Positions 53,733-63,372 of a DNA stretch of 64,000 bases are shown in pieces. The first letter of the stretch is position 1. Every line of letters starts with the position of its first letter. Made by a program: the position numbers and the translations under genes. The stretch comes from an uncultured Tenacibaculum sp. (GTDB lineage Bacteria > Bacteroidota > Bacteroidia > Flavobacteriales > Flavobacteriaceae), in contig NZ_CANLTU010000006.1 in NCBI RefSeq assembly GCF_947494125.1, positions 124,001-188,000 of the forward strand. The letters run 5' to 3'. Under the pieces are notes generated by a model. The model did not search any database. It saw nothing but the letters and a program-made list of their open reading frames with translations, and was not told where the DNA came from.

Positions 53733-56486
53733 ATGAGAAAAATATTAATCATAGTCATTTTCATGGCTACATGGGGAACTTATGCCCAAATTACTCTTAA
53801 AGGAGTGGTGAAAGATAGTATAGGGAAGCCTTTAGAAATGGCTAATGTAATAGCCATTAATAAAGTTACAAAAAAGTTAGATTCATATGGGTTTACAGAT
53901 GCTAAAGGGAATTATAAATTAAACTTGAAAAAGAGTTCTTTATATAGTATAAAGGTAAGTTATATAGGAATGAAAACCTCAGATGTATCCATCCAAACTA
54001 AAGAAGTTAATTTAAGCAAAAATATTAGTCTTAAGGGAGATGATACTTTAGAGGAGGTAAATATTACATATAAAATGCCTGTTACAGTTAAAGGGGATAC
54101 TATTGTGTATGATGCAGATAGTTTTAAAAACGGAACAGAAAAGAAGTTAGGAGATGTATTAAAAAAATTACCAGGTGTAGAAGTTAATGATGACGGAGAA
54201 ATTGAAGTTGAAGGTAAAACTGTAAAAAAAGTGATGGTAGAAGGAAAAGATTTTTTTGATGGAGATTCTAAAATAGCTACTAAAAATATTCCTGCAAATG
54301 CAATAGATAAAGTTGAGGTTTTAAAAAATCATAGTGAGGTTGGACAAATGAGTAGTGTTACTGATAACGAAGATAATGTTGTGATTAATATAAAATTAAA
54401 AGAAGGTAAAAAGAATTTTTGGTTTGGAGAAATAACTGCAGGATTGGGTGTAGGAATGAATGATAGTAGATATGTAGCACATCCTAAATTATTTTATTAC
54501 AGTCCAAAATATAGTTTAAATATTATTACAGATGTAAATAATATAGGAGATGTGCCATTTACTATGAGAGACTATTTTAAGTTTACAGGAGGTTTTAGAG
54601 GATTAGGAGGTGCTGGAAATGGAACTAATTTTGATGTTGGTTCTAATGATATTTCTTTTCTAACACTAAAAAATAATAGAGCTAAAGAAATAGAATCAAG
54701 GTTTGGAGCTTTAAATTTTAGTTATTCTCCAAAGAAGACTTGGGATATTAGTGGATTTGCCATTTATTCAGGAAATGATACTGAGATGGAAGAAACTACA
54801 ACAAGAGAATATGTAAACAGGGGAGTTGACGTTAATAATTTGCCTGCTGGTACACCTCCCATAATTGATACAGAGGAAACACAGGACTTAACAAATCAAA
54901 AAAGTGATTTAGGGTTATTTAAATTAAGTTCTAGTTATAAACCAAATGCAAACAATCAATTAGATTACGACATTTTTACAAAAGTGTCTAGTCAAAATCA
55001 AATACAATCAACTATTTCATCAAGAACTTATTTGAATGCAAATAATGAAGTGGTACCGATTCATCAAGTCTCAGAGCAAAATCCATTTTCAATCAATCAA
55101 AATTTAAATTATTATTATACATTAAATGATAAAAATATTTTTGCTTTTGAAGGACAGCATTTATGGCAAAATGAAGACCCCTTTTACAATGCTGAATTAG
55201 AAAAGTTATCGTTTGCTAATTTGATAGGGTTAAATATTACAGCAAATCCATTTAATGTAGGACAGAATAAAAAAATTAAGACGAATAAATTTGATGCAAA
55301 ATTAGATTACTATTATGTAATAAATTCTAAAAGTAATTTAAACATAACACTTGGTACTACATTAAGCACGCAGCAATTTAATTCTGATATTTTTGAAATC
55401 ATAGGAGGGAATAAAACAAGAATAACAAACCCAACTTCAGTAAATGATGTTGATTTTACTTTTAATGATTTATATGCAGGTTTTCATTATAAATTTATAA
55501 CGGGGATATTTACTTTCACACAAGGGGTTAACGTACATAATTACGTGTCGAAAAATACACAGTTAAGTTTACAAACAAAAAACTCATTTACTAAATTTTT
55601 GCCAGATGCTTCTGTGAAAATTAGTTTAAAAAAATCTGAAACATTACGATTAAGATATAGTATGGAAACTAATTTTACTGATGTAAATCAATTAGCTGAA
55701 GGTTATGTTTTAAATAATTATAATAGTTTATATAAAGGTAATAGAGATTTGGAAAACGCATTATATCATAATATAAACTTAAATTATTTTAGTTTTAATA
55801 TGTTTAATTATACTAACGTTTATGGATCAATAAATTATAGTAAACGTAAAAATGTTATTAAAAGTAATACAGAGTTTTTAGGAGTAAATCAAGTGAGAAC
55901 ATCTATAAATTCAGCGTTACCTGATGAAACAATTTCAGCAAGAGCAAATTTTCAAAAGAGTTATAGAAAGTTTAAACTAACGCTGGGAGGTGATATTTCA
56001 TATGCGAAATCAAATAGTTTAATTACCAATAGTCAAACAAATTTAACAGAAAATAGATTAGCTAAAACTTTTTCTCAATCATATAGAACTAAGTTTAGTA
56101 CAAATTTTAGAGAAGCTCCTAATTTTGATATAGGATATAATGTGTCAATTAATAAATCTGATATAGGAGGGATAGAAAATACCTTTACAACACATAGCCC
56201 ATATTTAAATTTTGATGCTTACTTTTTAAAGGAGTTTATATTTACATCAAAGTATACATATAATAATGTAGTTAATAATGGAGCTTCAATTGATAGTTAT
56301 GGGTTTCTTAGGGCAGATTTAACATATCAGAAAAAAGATAGTAAATGGGAATATAAAATAGGAGTGACTAACTTATTAAATTCAACAGGGTTAAATCAAA
56401 ATAGTAGTAACGATATTTTTGTAACAAATTCTTCTTATGTAATTCAACCAAGAATTGGAGTTTTAAGTGTAAAATATAACTTGTAA
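53733..56486 (+). CDS. Outer-membrane beta-barrel protein, TonB-receptor-like
   Basis: A 917-residue exported protein. After the signal peptide (ending TYAQ) comes a carboxypeptidase-regulatory-like domain (ITLKGVVKDSIGKPLEMANV, about 20-105), then a plug-like domain (VYDADSFKNGTEKKLGDVLKKLPGVEV; VMVEGKDFF), then a barrel to the C-terminal VLSVKYNL. This is the plug-plus-barrel layout of TonB-dependent receptors, in the variant often called outer membrane beta-barrel family protein. No TonB box was recognised. Position behind two GLPGLI genes indicates a shared envelope function. Confidence 0.85.
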   Translation: MRKILIIVIFMATWGTYAQITLKGVVKDSIGKPLEMANVIAINKVTKKLDSYGFTDAKGNYKLNLKKSSLYSIKVSYIGMKTSDVSIQTKEVNLSKNISLKGDDTLEEVNITYKMPVTVKGDTIVYDADSFKNGTEKKLGDVLKKLPGVEVNDDGEIEVEGKTVKKVMVEGKDFFDGDSKIATKNIPANAIDKVEVLKNHSEVGQMSSVTDNEDNVVINIKLKEGKKNFWFGEITAGLGVGMNDSRYVAHPKLFYYSPKYSLNIITDVNNIGDVPFTMRDYFKFTGGFRGLGGAGNGTNFDVGSNDISFLTLKNNRAKEIESRFGALNFSYSPKKTWDISGFAIYSGNDTEMEETTTREYVNRGVDVNNLPAGTPPIIDTEETQDLTNQKSDLGLFKLSSSYKPNANNQLDYDIFTKVSSQNQIQSTISSRTYLNANNEVVPIHQVSEQNPFSINQNLNYYYTLNDKNIFAFEGQHLWQNEDPFYNAELEKLSFANLIGLNITANPFNVGQNKKIKTNKFDAKLDYYYVINSKSNLNITLGTTLSTQQFNSDIFEIIGGNKTRITNPTSVNDVDFTFNDLYAGFHYKFITGIFTFTQGVNVHNYVSKNTQLSLQTKNSFTKFLPDASVKISLKKSETLRLRYSMETNFTDVNQLAEGYVLNNYNSLYKGNRDLENALYHNINLNYFSFNMFNYTNVYGSINYSKRKNVIKSNTEFLGVNQVRTSINSALPDETISARANFQKSYRKFKLTLGGDISYAKSNSLITNSQTNLTENRLAKTFSQSYRTKFSTNFREAPNFDIGYNVSINKSDIGGIENTFTTHSPYLNFDAYFLKEFIFTSKYTYNNVVNNGASIDSYGFLRADLTYQKKDSKWEYKIGVTNLLNSTGLNQNSSNDIFVTNSSYVIQPRIGVLSVKYNL

Positions 56487-56508
56487 TTATTGGATGTTTT
56501 TTTGAATA

Positions 56509-56536
56509 AAAAAGCGAGCTATTTAGCTCGCTTTTT
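56509..56536. terminator. Bidirectional terminator after barrel and metalloprotease genes
   Basis: AAAAAGCGAGCTA pairs with TAGCTCGCTTTTT around TT. It lies between the two convergent genes. Confidence 0.88.
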
Positions 56537-56558
56537 GTTGTGATATAATATGTGTATT

Positions 56559-59500
56559 CTATTTGAATACGACTTTTCTTGTTTTTATTTTCCCATCATT
56601 TTCTACTTGAAGTAAGTAAATACCTGAACTCATTGTTTTAAATTGAATTTCTTTATTAAAAGAACTTGAAATAGTAGAGAAACTTTGAGTCTCAAGTAGC
56701 TGCCCTCTTAAATCAAATAATCTAACAATGGTTAAATCTTTAGACTTAACTTTGAAGTTAACAGTTAACTTTCCTTCAGAAGGAACAGGGTATAATTTTA
56801 AGTCAGTAAATAAGCTCTTAGAAGTAGCAAAACTTTCTTCAATATTAATTGTGTAATCTTCAACTTCACCATCAAAGTCTAGCTCACAAGAATTAGGAGC
56901 TACTTTTAATTTGGTCGAAATTCTTAAAGTTGTAGCGCCAAGAAGAGCATCTTCAGGAACTGCAATAGCACTTGTATTTGATGTTAAGTCGAAAGCTTCA
57001 CCAGCATCAAATAAACAGTTCTGGTTCCAGTCAATCCAACCAAAAGTTTTTACATCATTATTACCATCTTTATTAACGGTAACAGTTAAGTCATAATTTT
57101 CTCCTCTTACAACTCCAGTTGAAGTTGATTTAAAGTCTGAGTATCCTGTTGTTTTAGTTGATGTATTATCAATTTCTCCAAATTTAACATTGGTTATGCT
57201 AATTTGTGATTTAGTATTTCCTGATGATTTACAAAGATTATCATTAACACTTAAAACGATATCAACAGATTTCGTTAATGAAGTTGAGGCACCTGTAAGC
57301 TTTAAAGTATAATCACCTACTGCAACATTATTTAAGTTAGAAACAGTTAAGGTAAATACATTATTAGTATTTATAGAATTAACACTTAAAGTAGCTGTTG
57401 CATTTGCAGGAACACCTGCAACAGAAAGTGCTACATTTTCACTAAAGTCATTAAATGTTTCATAGTTTATATTGTATACAAATTCATTTGTAGCTTTATT
57501 ACAAACCGATCCACCTCCAGTTTTATTTGTTAAGATAAATTTAGGAGTAATGTTTATTGTGTAATCTTCAACCTCTCCATTGAAATTTAATTCACAAGAA
57601 TTTGGATCTCCAGCATCTGCTTTTTTAGTAGATACTCTTAAGGTGGTGGTTCCAGTTAAAGCGTCACTAGGAATAGTTATTTCTAATCCACTATTACTAG
57701 TTGCTCCAGAAGTATTAGTAGCTTGACCTAAATCATACTTTTCATTAGCGTCAAATAAACAATTTTGATTCCAGTCTATCCAAGCATATGTTTTAACAGT
57801 ATTATTACCATCTGTGTTAACATTAGTTTTTAAAAGGTATTTATCTCCTTTTATTACCTCCGTTGTTTTTGCTTTAAAGTCTGAATAACCAGTTGTTTTA
57901 GTAGATGTATTATCTATATCACCAAATTTAACTAAGGTAGTACTAATTTGAGAGGCTGTGGTACCAGTAGATTTACAAATATTATCATTAACATTAAAAA
58001 GAATATTAATAGATTTAGTAACAGATGCAGAAGTCCCTGTAACTACCATTGTATAGTCGCCAACAGTAGCATTATTTAGGTTCGAAAGCATTAAGTTAAC
58101 TGCTCCATTAGCGTTTAATGAAGTTGGATTAAATGAACTAGTTGCATTTGTAGGAATTCCTGTAACAGAAAAAGTAACATTTTCGTTGAAACCAAATAAT
58201 GTTTTATAATCAATTGCAAAAGTTTGTTCATTTACAGCTTTATTACATATAGATAAACTACCAGTAGTATTTGTTAATGTAAAATCAGGTTGAGGCTTAT
58301 CCTCAACAACAATAGTATAGTCTTCAGTTTCTCCCCATTCTGTTTTATGATCTGAGTCACATGGACCATCACCATAATTATTAGTAGGGCTATCATATTC
58401 TAAAACGACTCTCATTCTAGTGCTACCTAAAACAGCTCCTTCTGGTACAGTTATGTCAAGAGTTGCTGTAGCAATCTCTTCAGTTCTAGATCCTAAATCA
58501 TATCTTTCTGTAGTTTTATTAAATACGAAATCTTGGTTCCAGTCAATAAAAACATAACAGTGATCTTGGTAGCCGTCTGTGTTAAAAGTTACACTTATTT
58601 GGTGAGTTAAAGTTCTTTTTATGTTTGTAGATTTTGAAGTGAAATCTTGATATCCATCAACAGTGTCGTTACCTGAAGTATTATTAATAGTGTTAAAAGT
58701 AACATTTGTTATATGGTCTCCACCTCCAGTTTCGTCTGTAAATGTTGATGAACAATATGATGGAGCTTCAGTTGTAAATTCACCAGTACTAGAATTAGCA
58801 CCTTCACCACAATCATTTTTAGGTTTTACATACCAATAATATTTCGTTACTCCACTTAAAGGAGAAGAATGTGTGTATGAGTTTGTAGTGGCAGTTTCGT
58901 TTATAATAATATTTGCAAAACCAGCATCAGTAGCTACAACAATAGTATATGAAGTCGCATTTGCATCTGCAGCCCATTCAAATTTTGGAGTTAAGCCAAT
59001 ATTTGTTGCAGTATTCGCTGGAGATGTTATGTTAATATTTGAAAAACTTGTGCCAATAACTTTTAATAAAGCATCTGTAGTTTGGGTTACACTTGCTGAA
59101 GTTCCTTTGGCAATAATAGTATAATCTTGTTGGTTACTTCCGTTTAAGTTGCTAATTGTCATTGTAACATCTCCATCAGCACTTATTGTAGTAGGAGAAA
59201 AACTTGCAGTTGCTCCATTAGGCAAATCGGTTGCTGATAAAGTAACAGTTTCAGAAAAACCATTAACAAAATCAAAATTTAAAGTATAATTAACTGAAGC
59301 TCCACCAGTATTACATACAGTCTGTTTACTTGTTTTATTTGTAAATAAGAAAGTTGGGACTGTAGAATTAATTGTAAAGTTTGTTGAATTTACATTGTAA
59401 AAAACATTATCAGCAGCTTCAACCATTATACGTGCTTGAGCTGTAGGATTGTTAGGAATAACAATGTCTTCTGTTCCATCATTAGCAATATTTTCTTTTA

Positions 59501-61313
59501 TAAGAATAGGAAAAGTAACCCCTCCATCTGTAGAAAGTCTAATATTAACTTTGGCACAATTAATTGGAGCTTGATCTGTAGTTCCTTTATTCCAAGTTAT
59601 TGTTTGAGTAGTTCCTGTACTCCAGACTACTGAAGAGTTAGGAGCAGTAACTGTAAAAGCTTCTGCATTAGTAACAGTAATTTTAATATCATCTCTTGCT
59701 GAATTACCTCCACCTGCATGATTATCTCTAACTGTAAGAGCAAAATTTAAAGTTCTAGCAACAGAAGGAATAACTTCCCATGTTGTAGCTGTACTACCTC
59801 CAATTACTGTTGGTAAAGCAGGGAAATATCGATTTGGAGAAACTTTAGAAGGTAAAGATCTAAAGGCTGGTCCACCTGTATTTATAGATTCAGGAGGCAT
59901 TGTAGCTGTTTCGTTATCAGTTTGTTCCCAGTTATATGTTAAGCTCGATGTACCTTGAGCATCAGTAGCACTACCTTTTAAAACAAAAGGAGTAGATTTA
60001 GGTATACTTACATCACTTCCTGCGTTGGCAGTTGGAGCATTGTTACTTGTGTCAGTTTGAACAGCACAACTACCTCCACCTTTTATATGATTCCACATTT
60101 GAGCAATACTTACGGCATGGAAATGATCATCACTGTTTCCTTGAACATTTGGAGCACAAATACCAGCATATCCCATAATTGTAGATCCACTTCCTGGCTC
60201 TACAGCTGTTGAAGATGTTCTATTACAAGAATTATTTTGAGTATGTGTACCTCCAAATTGATGTCCTAATTCATGAGCAACAAAATCAATGTCATAAGGA
60301 TCAGAAATAGGTTGGCTACTACCAGTAATACCACTAGCTTTTGCTCCAGTAATACATACAGAGTTTAATTGCGCTAATCCACCACCACCGGTACTAAAAG
60401 TATGTCCAACATCATAGTTAGCGTTACCAATTACTGCATCACATTTTTGCTGACTTTCATTAATTAAACTGTTAGCATCACTATTTGATAATCCATCAGT
60501 AGCAGCATCTAAAAATATTAATTTATCGTTATCGTTTACAATAACCATTCTAACACCTAAATCTCTTTCATAAACACCATTTACACGTGTCATTGTTGTG
60601 TTCATTGCAGATAAAATAGCCGCTTTTTTTACTGCGTCTGTTGCAGAGGCTGCAACACCTTGATTATTTATATGGAATTGTGAATATTCACCTGTACAGG
60701 CAATTGCAATTCTATAAGTTCTTAATTTACCATCATCAGCATTTTTATATTCTAAAGAAGGTGCCACTATTTTTTTAGCAGAATCTTCTACTTGACAAGA
60801 AAAATCATTTTTATTAGATTTTAAATGTTCTCTTTTATATATAATATACTGCTTTTTGTTTTTTGTATATGGATCTATGTATACAGTGCTTTCATTACCA
60901 GAAAAAATAATAGCATGAAACCCGTCATTACCTAAACTAATTTTAGCTACTGCAGTAGGATCATCTATACCCTTTGCAGAATATGATTTAATCATAGGGA
61001 ATTTTGCAGCTAATTCAGGAGCCAAAGAAGAAGTTTCATAAATAAAAAATCGTTGTAATTCTCCTTTTGAATTTGGTAATTGAATTGTTTTTTTACTGTT
61101 TTTTGATTTAACATTGGATACATAGTTTTTAAAACTATTTAAATCTAATGTTTTTAAAGAATATTTTTCAGGGGTGTTTTCTCTGTTAAGTACTTGTTCT
61201 TTTTTAACAGAAGTTGTTTTAGGTTCTACTTTATTCCAGAAGTTTTGAGAATATAAACTACTTACAGAAAAAGTAAAAATTAATAATAGTGAAAGGGTGT
61301 GTTTTTTAATCAT
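56559..61313 (-). CDS. T9SS-secreted reprolysin-like (M12B) metalloprotease
   Basis: A 1584-residue secreted protease. Order: signal peptide (ending SLYSQ); pro-region to about 190; metalloprotease domain with HELGHQFGGTH from about 347 and Met-turn SGSTIMGYAG; Ig/cadherin-like regions to about 640; then repeated units. An Ig-like unit (FSENVTLS-type) alternates three times with a GEVED-type unit holding DWNQ and GE(T/V)EDYTI (about 1001, 1251 and 1488). A C-terminal type A T9SS sorting domain of about 80 residues follows (LYPVPSEGKLTV, SGIYLLQV). It could act on extracellular protein, consistent with the peptide-catabolic genes in the window. Confidence 0.92.
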   Translation of the reverse strand: MIKKHTLSLLLIFTFSVSSLYSQNFWNKVEPKTTSVKKEQVLNRENTPEKYSLKTLDLNSFKNYVSNVKSKNSKKTIQLPNSKGELQRFFIYETSSLAPELAAKFPMIKSYSAKGIDDPTAVAKISLGNDGFHAIIFSGNESTVYIDPYTKNKKQYIIYKREHLKSNKNDFSCQVEDSAKKIVAPSLEYKNADDGKLRTYRIAIACTGEYSQFHINNQGVAASATDAVKKAAILSAMNTTMTRVNGVYERDLGVRMVIVNDNDKLIFLDAATDGLSNSDANSLINESQQKCDAVIGNANYDVGHTFSTGGGGLAQLNSVCITGAKASGITGSSQPISDPYDIDFVAHELGHQFGGTHTQNNSCNRTSSTAVEPGSGSTIMGYAGICAPNVQGNSDDHFHAVSIAQMWNHIKGGGSCAVQTDTSNNAPTANAGSDVSIPKSTPFVLKGSATDAQGTSSLTYNWEQTDNETATMPPESINTGGPAFRSLPSKVSPNRYFPALPTVIGGSTATTWEVIPSVARTLNFALTVRDNHAGGGNSARDDIKITVTNAEAFTVTAPNSSVVWSTGTTQTITWNKGTTDQAPINCAKVNIRLSTDGGVTFPILIKENIANDGTEDIVIPNNPTAQARIMVEAADNVFYNVNSTNFTINSTVPTFLFTNKTSKQTVCNTGGASVNYTLNFDFVNGFSETVTLSATDLPNGATASFSPTTISADGDVTMTISNLNGSNQQDYTIIAKGTSASVTQTTDALLKVIGTSFSNINITSPANTATNIGLTPKFEWAADANATSYTIVVATDAGFANIIINETATTNSYTHSSPLSGVTKYYWYVKPKNDCGEGANSSTGEFTTEAPSYCSSTFTDETGGGDHITNVTFNTINNTSGNDTVDGYQDFTSKSTNIKRTLTHQISVTFNTDGYQDHCYVFIDWNQDFVFNKTTERYDLGSRTEEIATATLDITVPEGAVLGSTRMRVVLEYDSPTNNYGDGPCDSDHKTEWGETEDYTIVVEDKPQPDFTLTNTTGSLSICNKAVNEQTFAIDYKTLFGFNENVTFSVTGIPTNATSSFNPTSLNANGAVNLMLSNLNNATVGDYTMVVTGTSASVTKSINILFNVNDNICKSTGTTASQISTTLVKFGDIDNTSTKTTGYSDFKAKTTEVIKGDKYLLKTNVNTDGNNTVKTYAWIDWNQNCLFDANEKYDLGQATNTSGATSNSGLEITIPSDALTGTTTLRVSTKKADAGDPNSCELNFNGEVEDYTINITPKFILTNKTGGGSVCNKATNEFVYNINYETFNDFSENVALSVAGVPANATATLSVNSINTNNVFTLTVSNLNNVAVGDYTLKLTGASTSLTKSVDIVLSVNDNLCKSSGNTKSQISITNVKFGEIDNTSTKTTGYSDFKSTSTGVVRGENYDLTVTVNKDGNNDVKTFGWIDWNQNCLFDAGEAFDLTSNTSAIAVPEDALLGATTLRISTKLKVAPNSCELDFDGEVEDYTINIEESFATSKSLFTDLKLYPVPSEGKLTVNFKVKSKDLTIVRLFDLRGQLLETQSFSTISSSFNKEIQFKTMSSGIYLLQVENDGKIKTRKVVFK

Positions 61314-61365
61314 AATTTGTCTAGTCGATTAATATAGTTTATAACATCTTAAAGCTATTTTTCCC

Positions 61366-61373
61366 TACCTTTG
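61366..61373 (+). promoter_or_regulatory. Promoter -7 element of lipB
   Basis: TACCTTTG fully matches TAnnTTTG. The TTG at 61371 that would open a longer lipB reading frame is part of it, so the ATG at 61398 is the start. Confidence 0.5.
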
Positions 61374-61397
61374 AAGCATGTTATATATCCCAAATTT

Positions 61398-62102
61398 ATG
61401 AATAAAAAAATAATCCTCAATCAATTAGGGGAAAAAGATTACAAAGAGACCTGGGAGTATCAGACTAATTTGTTAGATGAAATAGTTTTTTTAAAGAGGA
61501 AAAACAGAGATGATTTAGAAAAAAAAGAAACACCAAATTATTTTTTATTTGTTGAGCATCCACATGTTTATACGCTAGGAAAATCAGGAGATATAAGTAA
61601 TTTATTGTTATCAGAAGCTCAGTTAGAAGAGAAAGGAGCAACATTTTATAAAATTAATAGAGGTGGTGATATAACATATCATGGACCTGGTCAGATTGTT
61701 GGATACCCTATTTTAGATTTAGAAAATTTTTTTACTGATATACATAAATATTTACGCTTATTAGAGGAGGTAATTATTTTAACAATTGCTGAATATGGTT
61801 TACAAGGAACACGTAGTGAAGGAGAAACAGGAGTTTGGCTAGATGTAGGAACCCCTTTTGCTAGAAAAATTTGCGCTATGGGAATACGAGCAAGTAGATG
61901 GGTTACTATGCATGGATTTGCATTAAATGTAAACACTAATTTAGGTTATTTTGATAATATCATTCCTTGTGGAATTAGAGGGAAAGCAGTTACCTCAATG
62001 GAGGTTGAATTAGGTAAGAAGATTTCTGAAGATGAGGTAAGAGAAAAAATACTAAAACACTTTAAAGAGTTATTTGAAATTGAAGAATTCATTAATGTGT
62101 AA
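61398..62102 (+). CDS. lipB: Octanoyltransferase LipB
   Basis: It moves octanoyl groups from acyl carrier protein to lipoyl domains, the first step of lipoate synthesis. About 234 residues: VEHPHVYTLGKSG, the substrate-binding RGGDITYHGPGQIVGYP, and the catalytic cysteine region IIPCGIRGKAVTS. ATG at 61398 is chosen as explained for its promoter. It ends at a terminator shared with the convergent YceI-like gene. Confidence 0.95.
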   Translation: MNKKIILNQLGEKDYKETWEYQTNLLDEIVFLKRKNRDDLEKKETPNYFLFVEHPHVYTLGKSGDISNLLLSEAQLEEKGATFYKINRGGDITYHGPGQIVGYPILDLENFFTDIHKYLRLLEEVIILTIAEYGLQGTRSEGETGVWLDVGTPFARKICAMGIRASRWVTMHGFALNVNTNLGYFDNIIPCGIRGKAVTSMEVELGKKISEDEVREKILKHFKELFEIEEFINV

Positions 62103-62106
62103 AAAT

Positions 62107-62137
62107 AAAAAAGGGTTGACATTGTCAACCCTTTTTT
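62107..62137. terminator. Bidirectional terminator between lipB and YceI-like gene
   Basis: AAAAAAGGGTTGAC pairs with GTCAACCCTTTTTT around ATT. Confidence 0.9.
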
Positions 62138-62154
62138 ATTTTTCTATATAAAAA

Positions 62155-62799
62155 CTATTTTTTAGCTTTTACATCAAAAGAAATTTCCATTAAATCGTTT
62201 ATGAATTTATCTTTTAAAGCAGCATCAATTTTCTTAGACTTATAAGTAACACCAAAGTCAGTTCTATCAATACTAAAAATATCACTTTTAAAAGTAGCAG
62301 TTCCATCAGCTTCAGTTATTGTAGCAGGAATTGTAATGCTTTTTGTAACATCTCTAAGAGTTAAATTTCCAGTTACTTGTAATTTTCCTTCTTTTACTTC
62401 AGAACTAGTAATAGCAAATTTAGCAGTTGGAAATTTTTCAACATCAAAGAAATCACCTTTTTTTAAGTGATCCTCTAAATCTTCTTTTCCTTTACCAGCT
62501 TCTAAATCTACACAAGAAATAGAATTCATATTAATAACAAACTCACCAGATTTTAAAATTCCATTTTCAATATCTAATAAACCTTTTTCTAAACTTACAA
62601 CTCCATTGTGAGATCCTGTTGGCTTACTTCCTTTCCAAGTAACAGTTGATTCAGCAACATTAGCTTTGTAAGAATTTATTACGTTTTCTACTTTTTTTAC
62701 TTCTTTAACCTCTTCGTTAGCAGCTACTTTGTTTTTTTCTGTTTTACAAGAAACAGCTCCGATTGCAACAAATGCAATTGCCAAAATTGTTTTTTTCAT
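62155..62799 (-). CDS. YceI-family lipoprotein
   Basis: A 214-residue lipoprotein (lipobox GAVSC, Cys about 18), a charged linker (about 20-45), then a YceI lipocalin-like barrel. Landmarks are STVTWKGSKPTGSHNGVVSL, FFDVEKFPTAKFAITS, LTLRDVTKSITIPATI and IDRTDFGVTY. YceI proteins bind long isoprenoid lipids in several bacteria; the ligand here is not known. A -7 element (TACATTTG, minus) lies at 62839-62846. Confidence 0.92.
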   Translation of the reverse strand: MKKTILAIAFVAIGAVSCKTEKNKVAANEEVKEVKKVENVINSYKANVAESTVTWKGSKPTGSHNGVVSLEKGLLDIENGILKSGEFVINMNSISCVDLEAGKGKEDLEDHLKKGDFFDVEKFPTAKFAITSSEVKEGKLQVTGNLTLRDVTKSITIPATITEADGTATFKSDIFSIDRTDFGVTYKSKKIDAALKDKFINDLMEISFDVKAKK

Positions 62800-62838
62800 T
62801 TTTAGGATTTTAATATTTGATTGAATAATTATTTAGAA

Positions 62839-62846
62839 CAAATGTA
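62839..62846 (-). promoter_or_regulatory. Promoter -7 element of YceI-like gene
   Basis: The minus strand reads TACATTTG, a full TAnnTTTG match, 40 bases before the ATG. Confidence 0.45.
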
Positions 62847-62873
62847 AATAAAAAATAATACTTCCCATGGAAT

Positions 62874-63326
62874 TTATTCTTTATTTTTAGAATCAAGAAT
62901 AATGGTTACTGGGCCATCATTTAGTAATTCCACTTTCATATCAGCTCCAAATTGACCTGTTTGGACTTTTTTATTTAAATCTTTTTCAATTTGTTTTATA
63001 AACTGTTGATAAATAGGAATTGCGATGTCTGGTTTTGCTGCTTTGATATAACTTGGTCGGTTTCCTTTTTTAGTAGATGCTTGCAGAGTAAATTGGCTTA
63101 CTACAATTGCTTCACCAGAAATATCAATTAATGATTTATTCATTACTTCATTTTCATCATTGAAAATACGCAGATTAGCAACTTTTTTAGACAACCACTC
63201 TATGTCTTCTTGGTTGTCGTTATCAACTATTCCAATAAGAATTAATAATCCTTTTTGAATATTGGCAACTTTTTCTTCATTAATAGTAACACTAGCTTTT
63301 AAAACTCTTTGGATAACAGCTTTCAT
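62874..63326 (-). CDS. dtd: D-aminoacyl-tRNA deacylase
   Basis: This proofreading enzyme removes D-amino acids (and glycine from mischarged tRNA) from tRNA. The 150-residue protein has MKAVIQRVLKASVTI at the start, VSQFTLQA, and the cis-Gly-Pro motif NDGPVT near the end. Length is normal. It lies 46 bases after rsgA on the same strand. Confidence 0.95.
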   Translation of the reverse strand: MKAVIQRVLKASVTINEEKVANIQKGLLILIGIVDNDNQEDIEWLSKKVANLRIFNDENEVMNKSLIDISGEAIVVSQFTLQASTKKGNRPSYIKAAKPDIAIPIYQQFIKQIEKDLNKKVQTGQFGADMKVELLNDGPVTIILDSKNKE

Positions 63327-63372
63327 AATTGTTTTTAAATTTGTGGAAGTAAGTATGTAGTTATAAAGTAAT

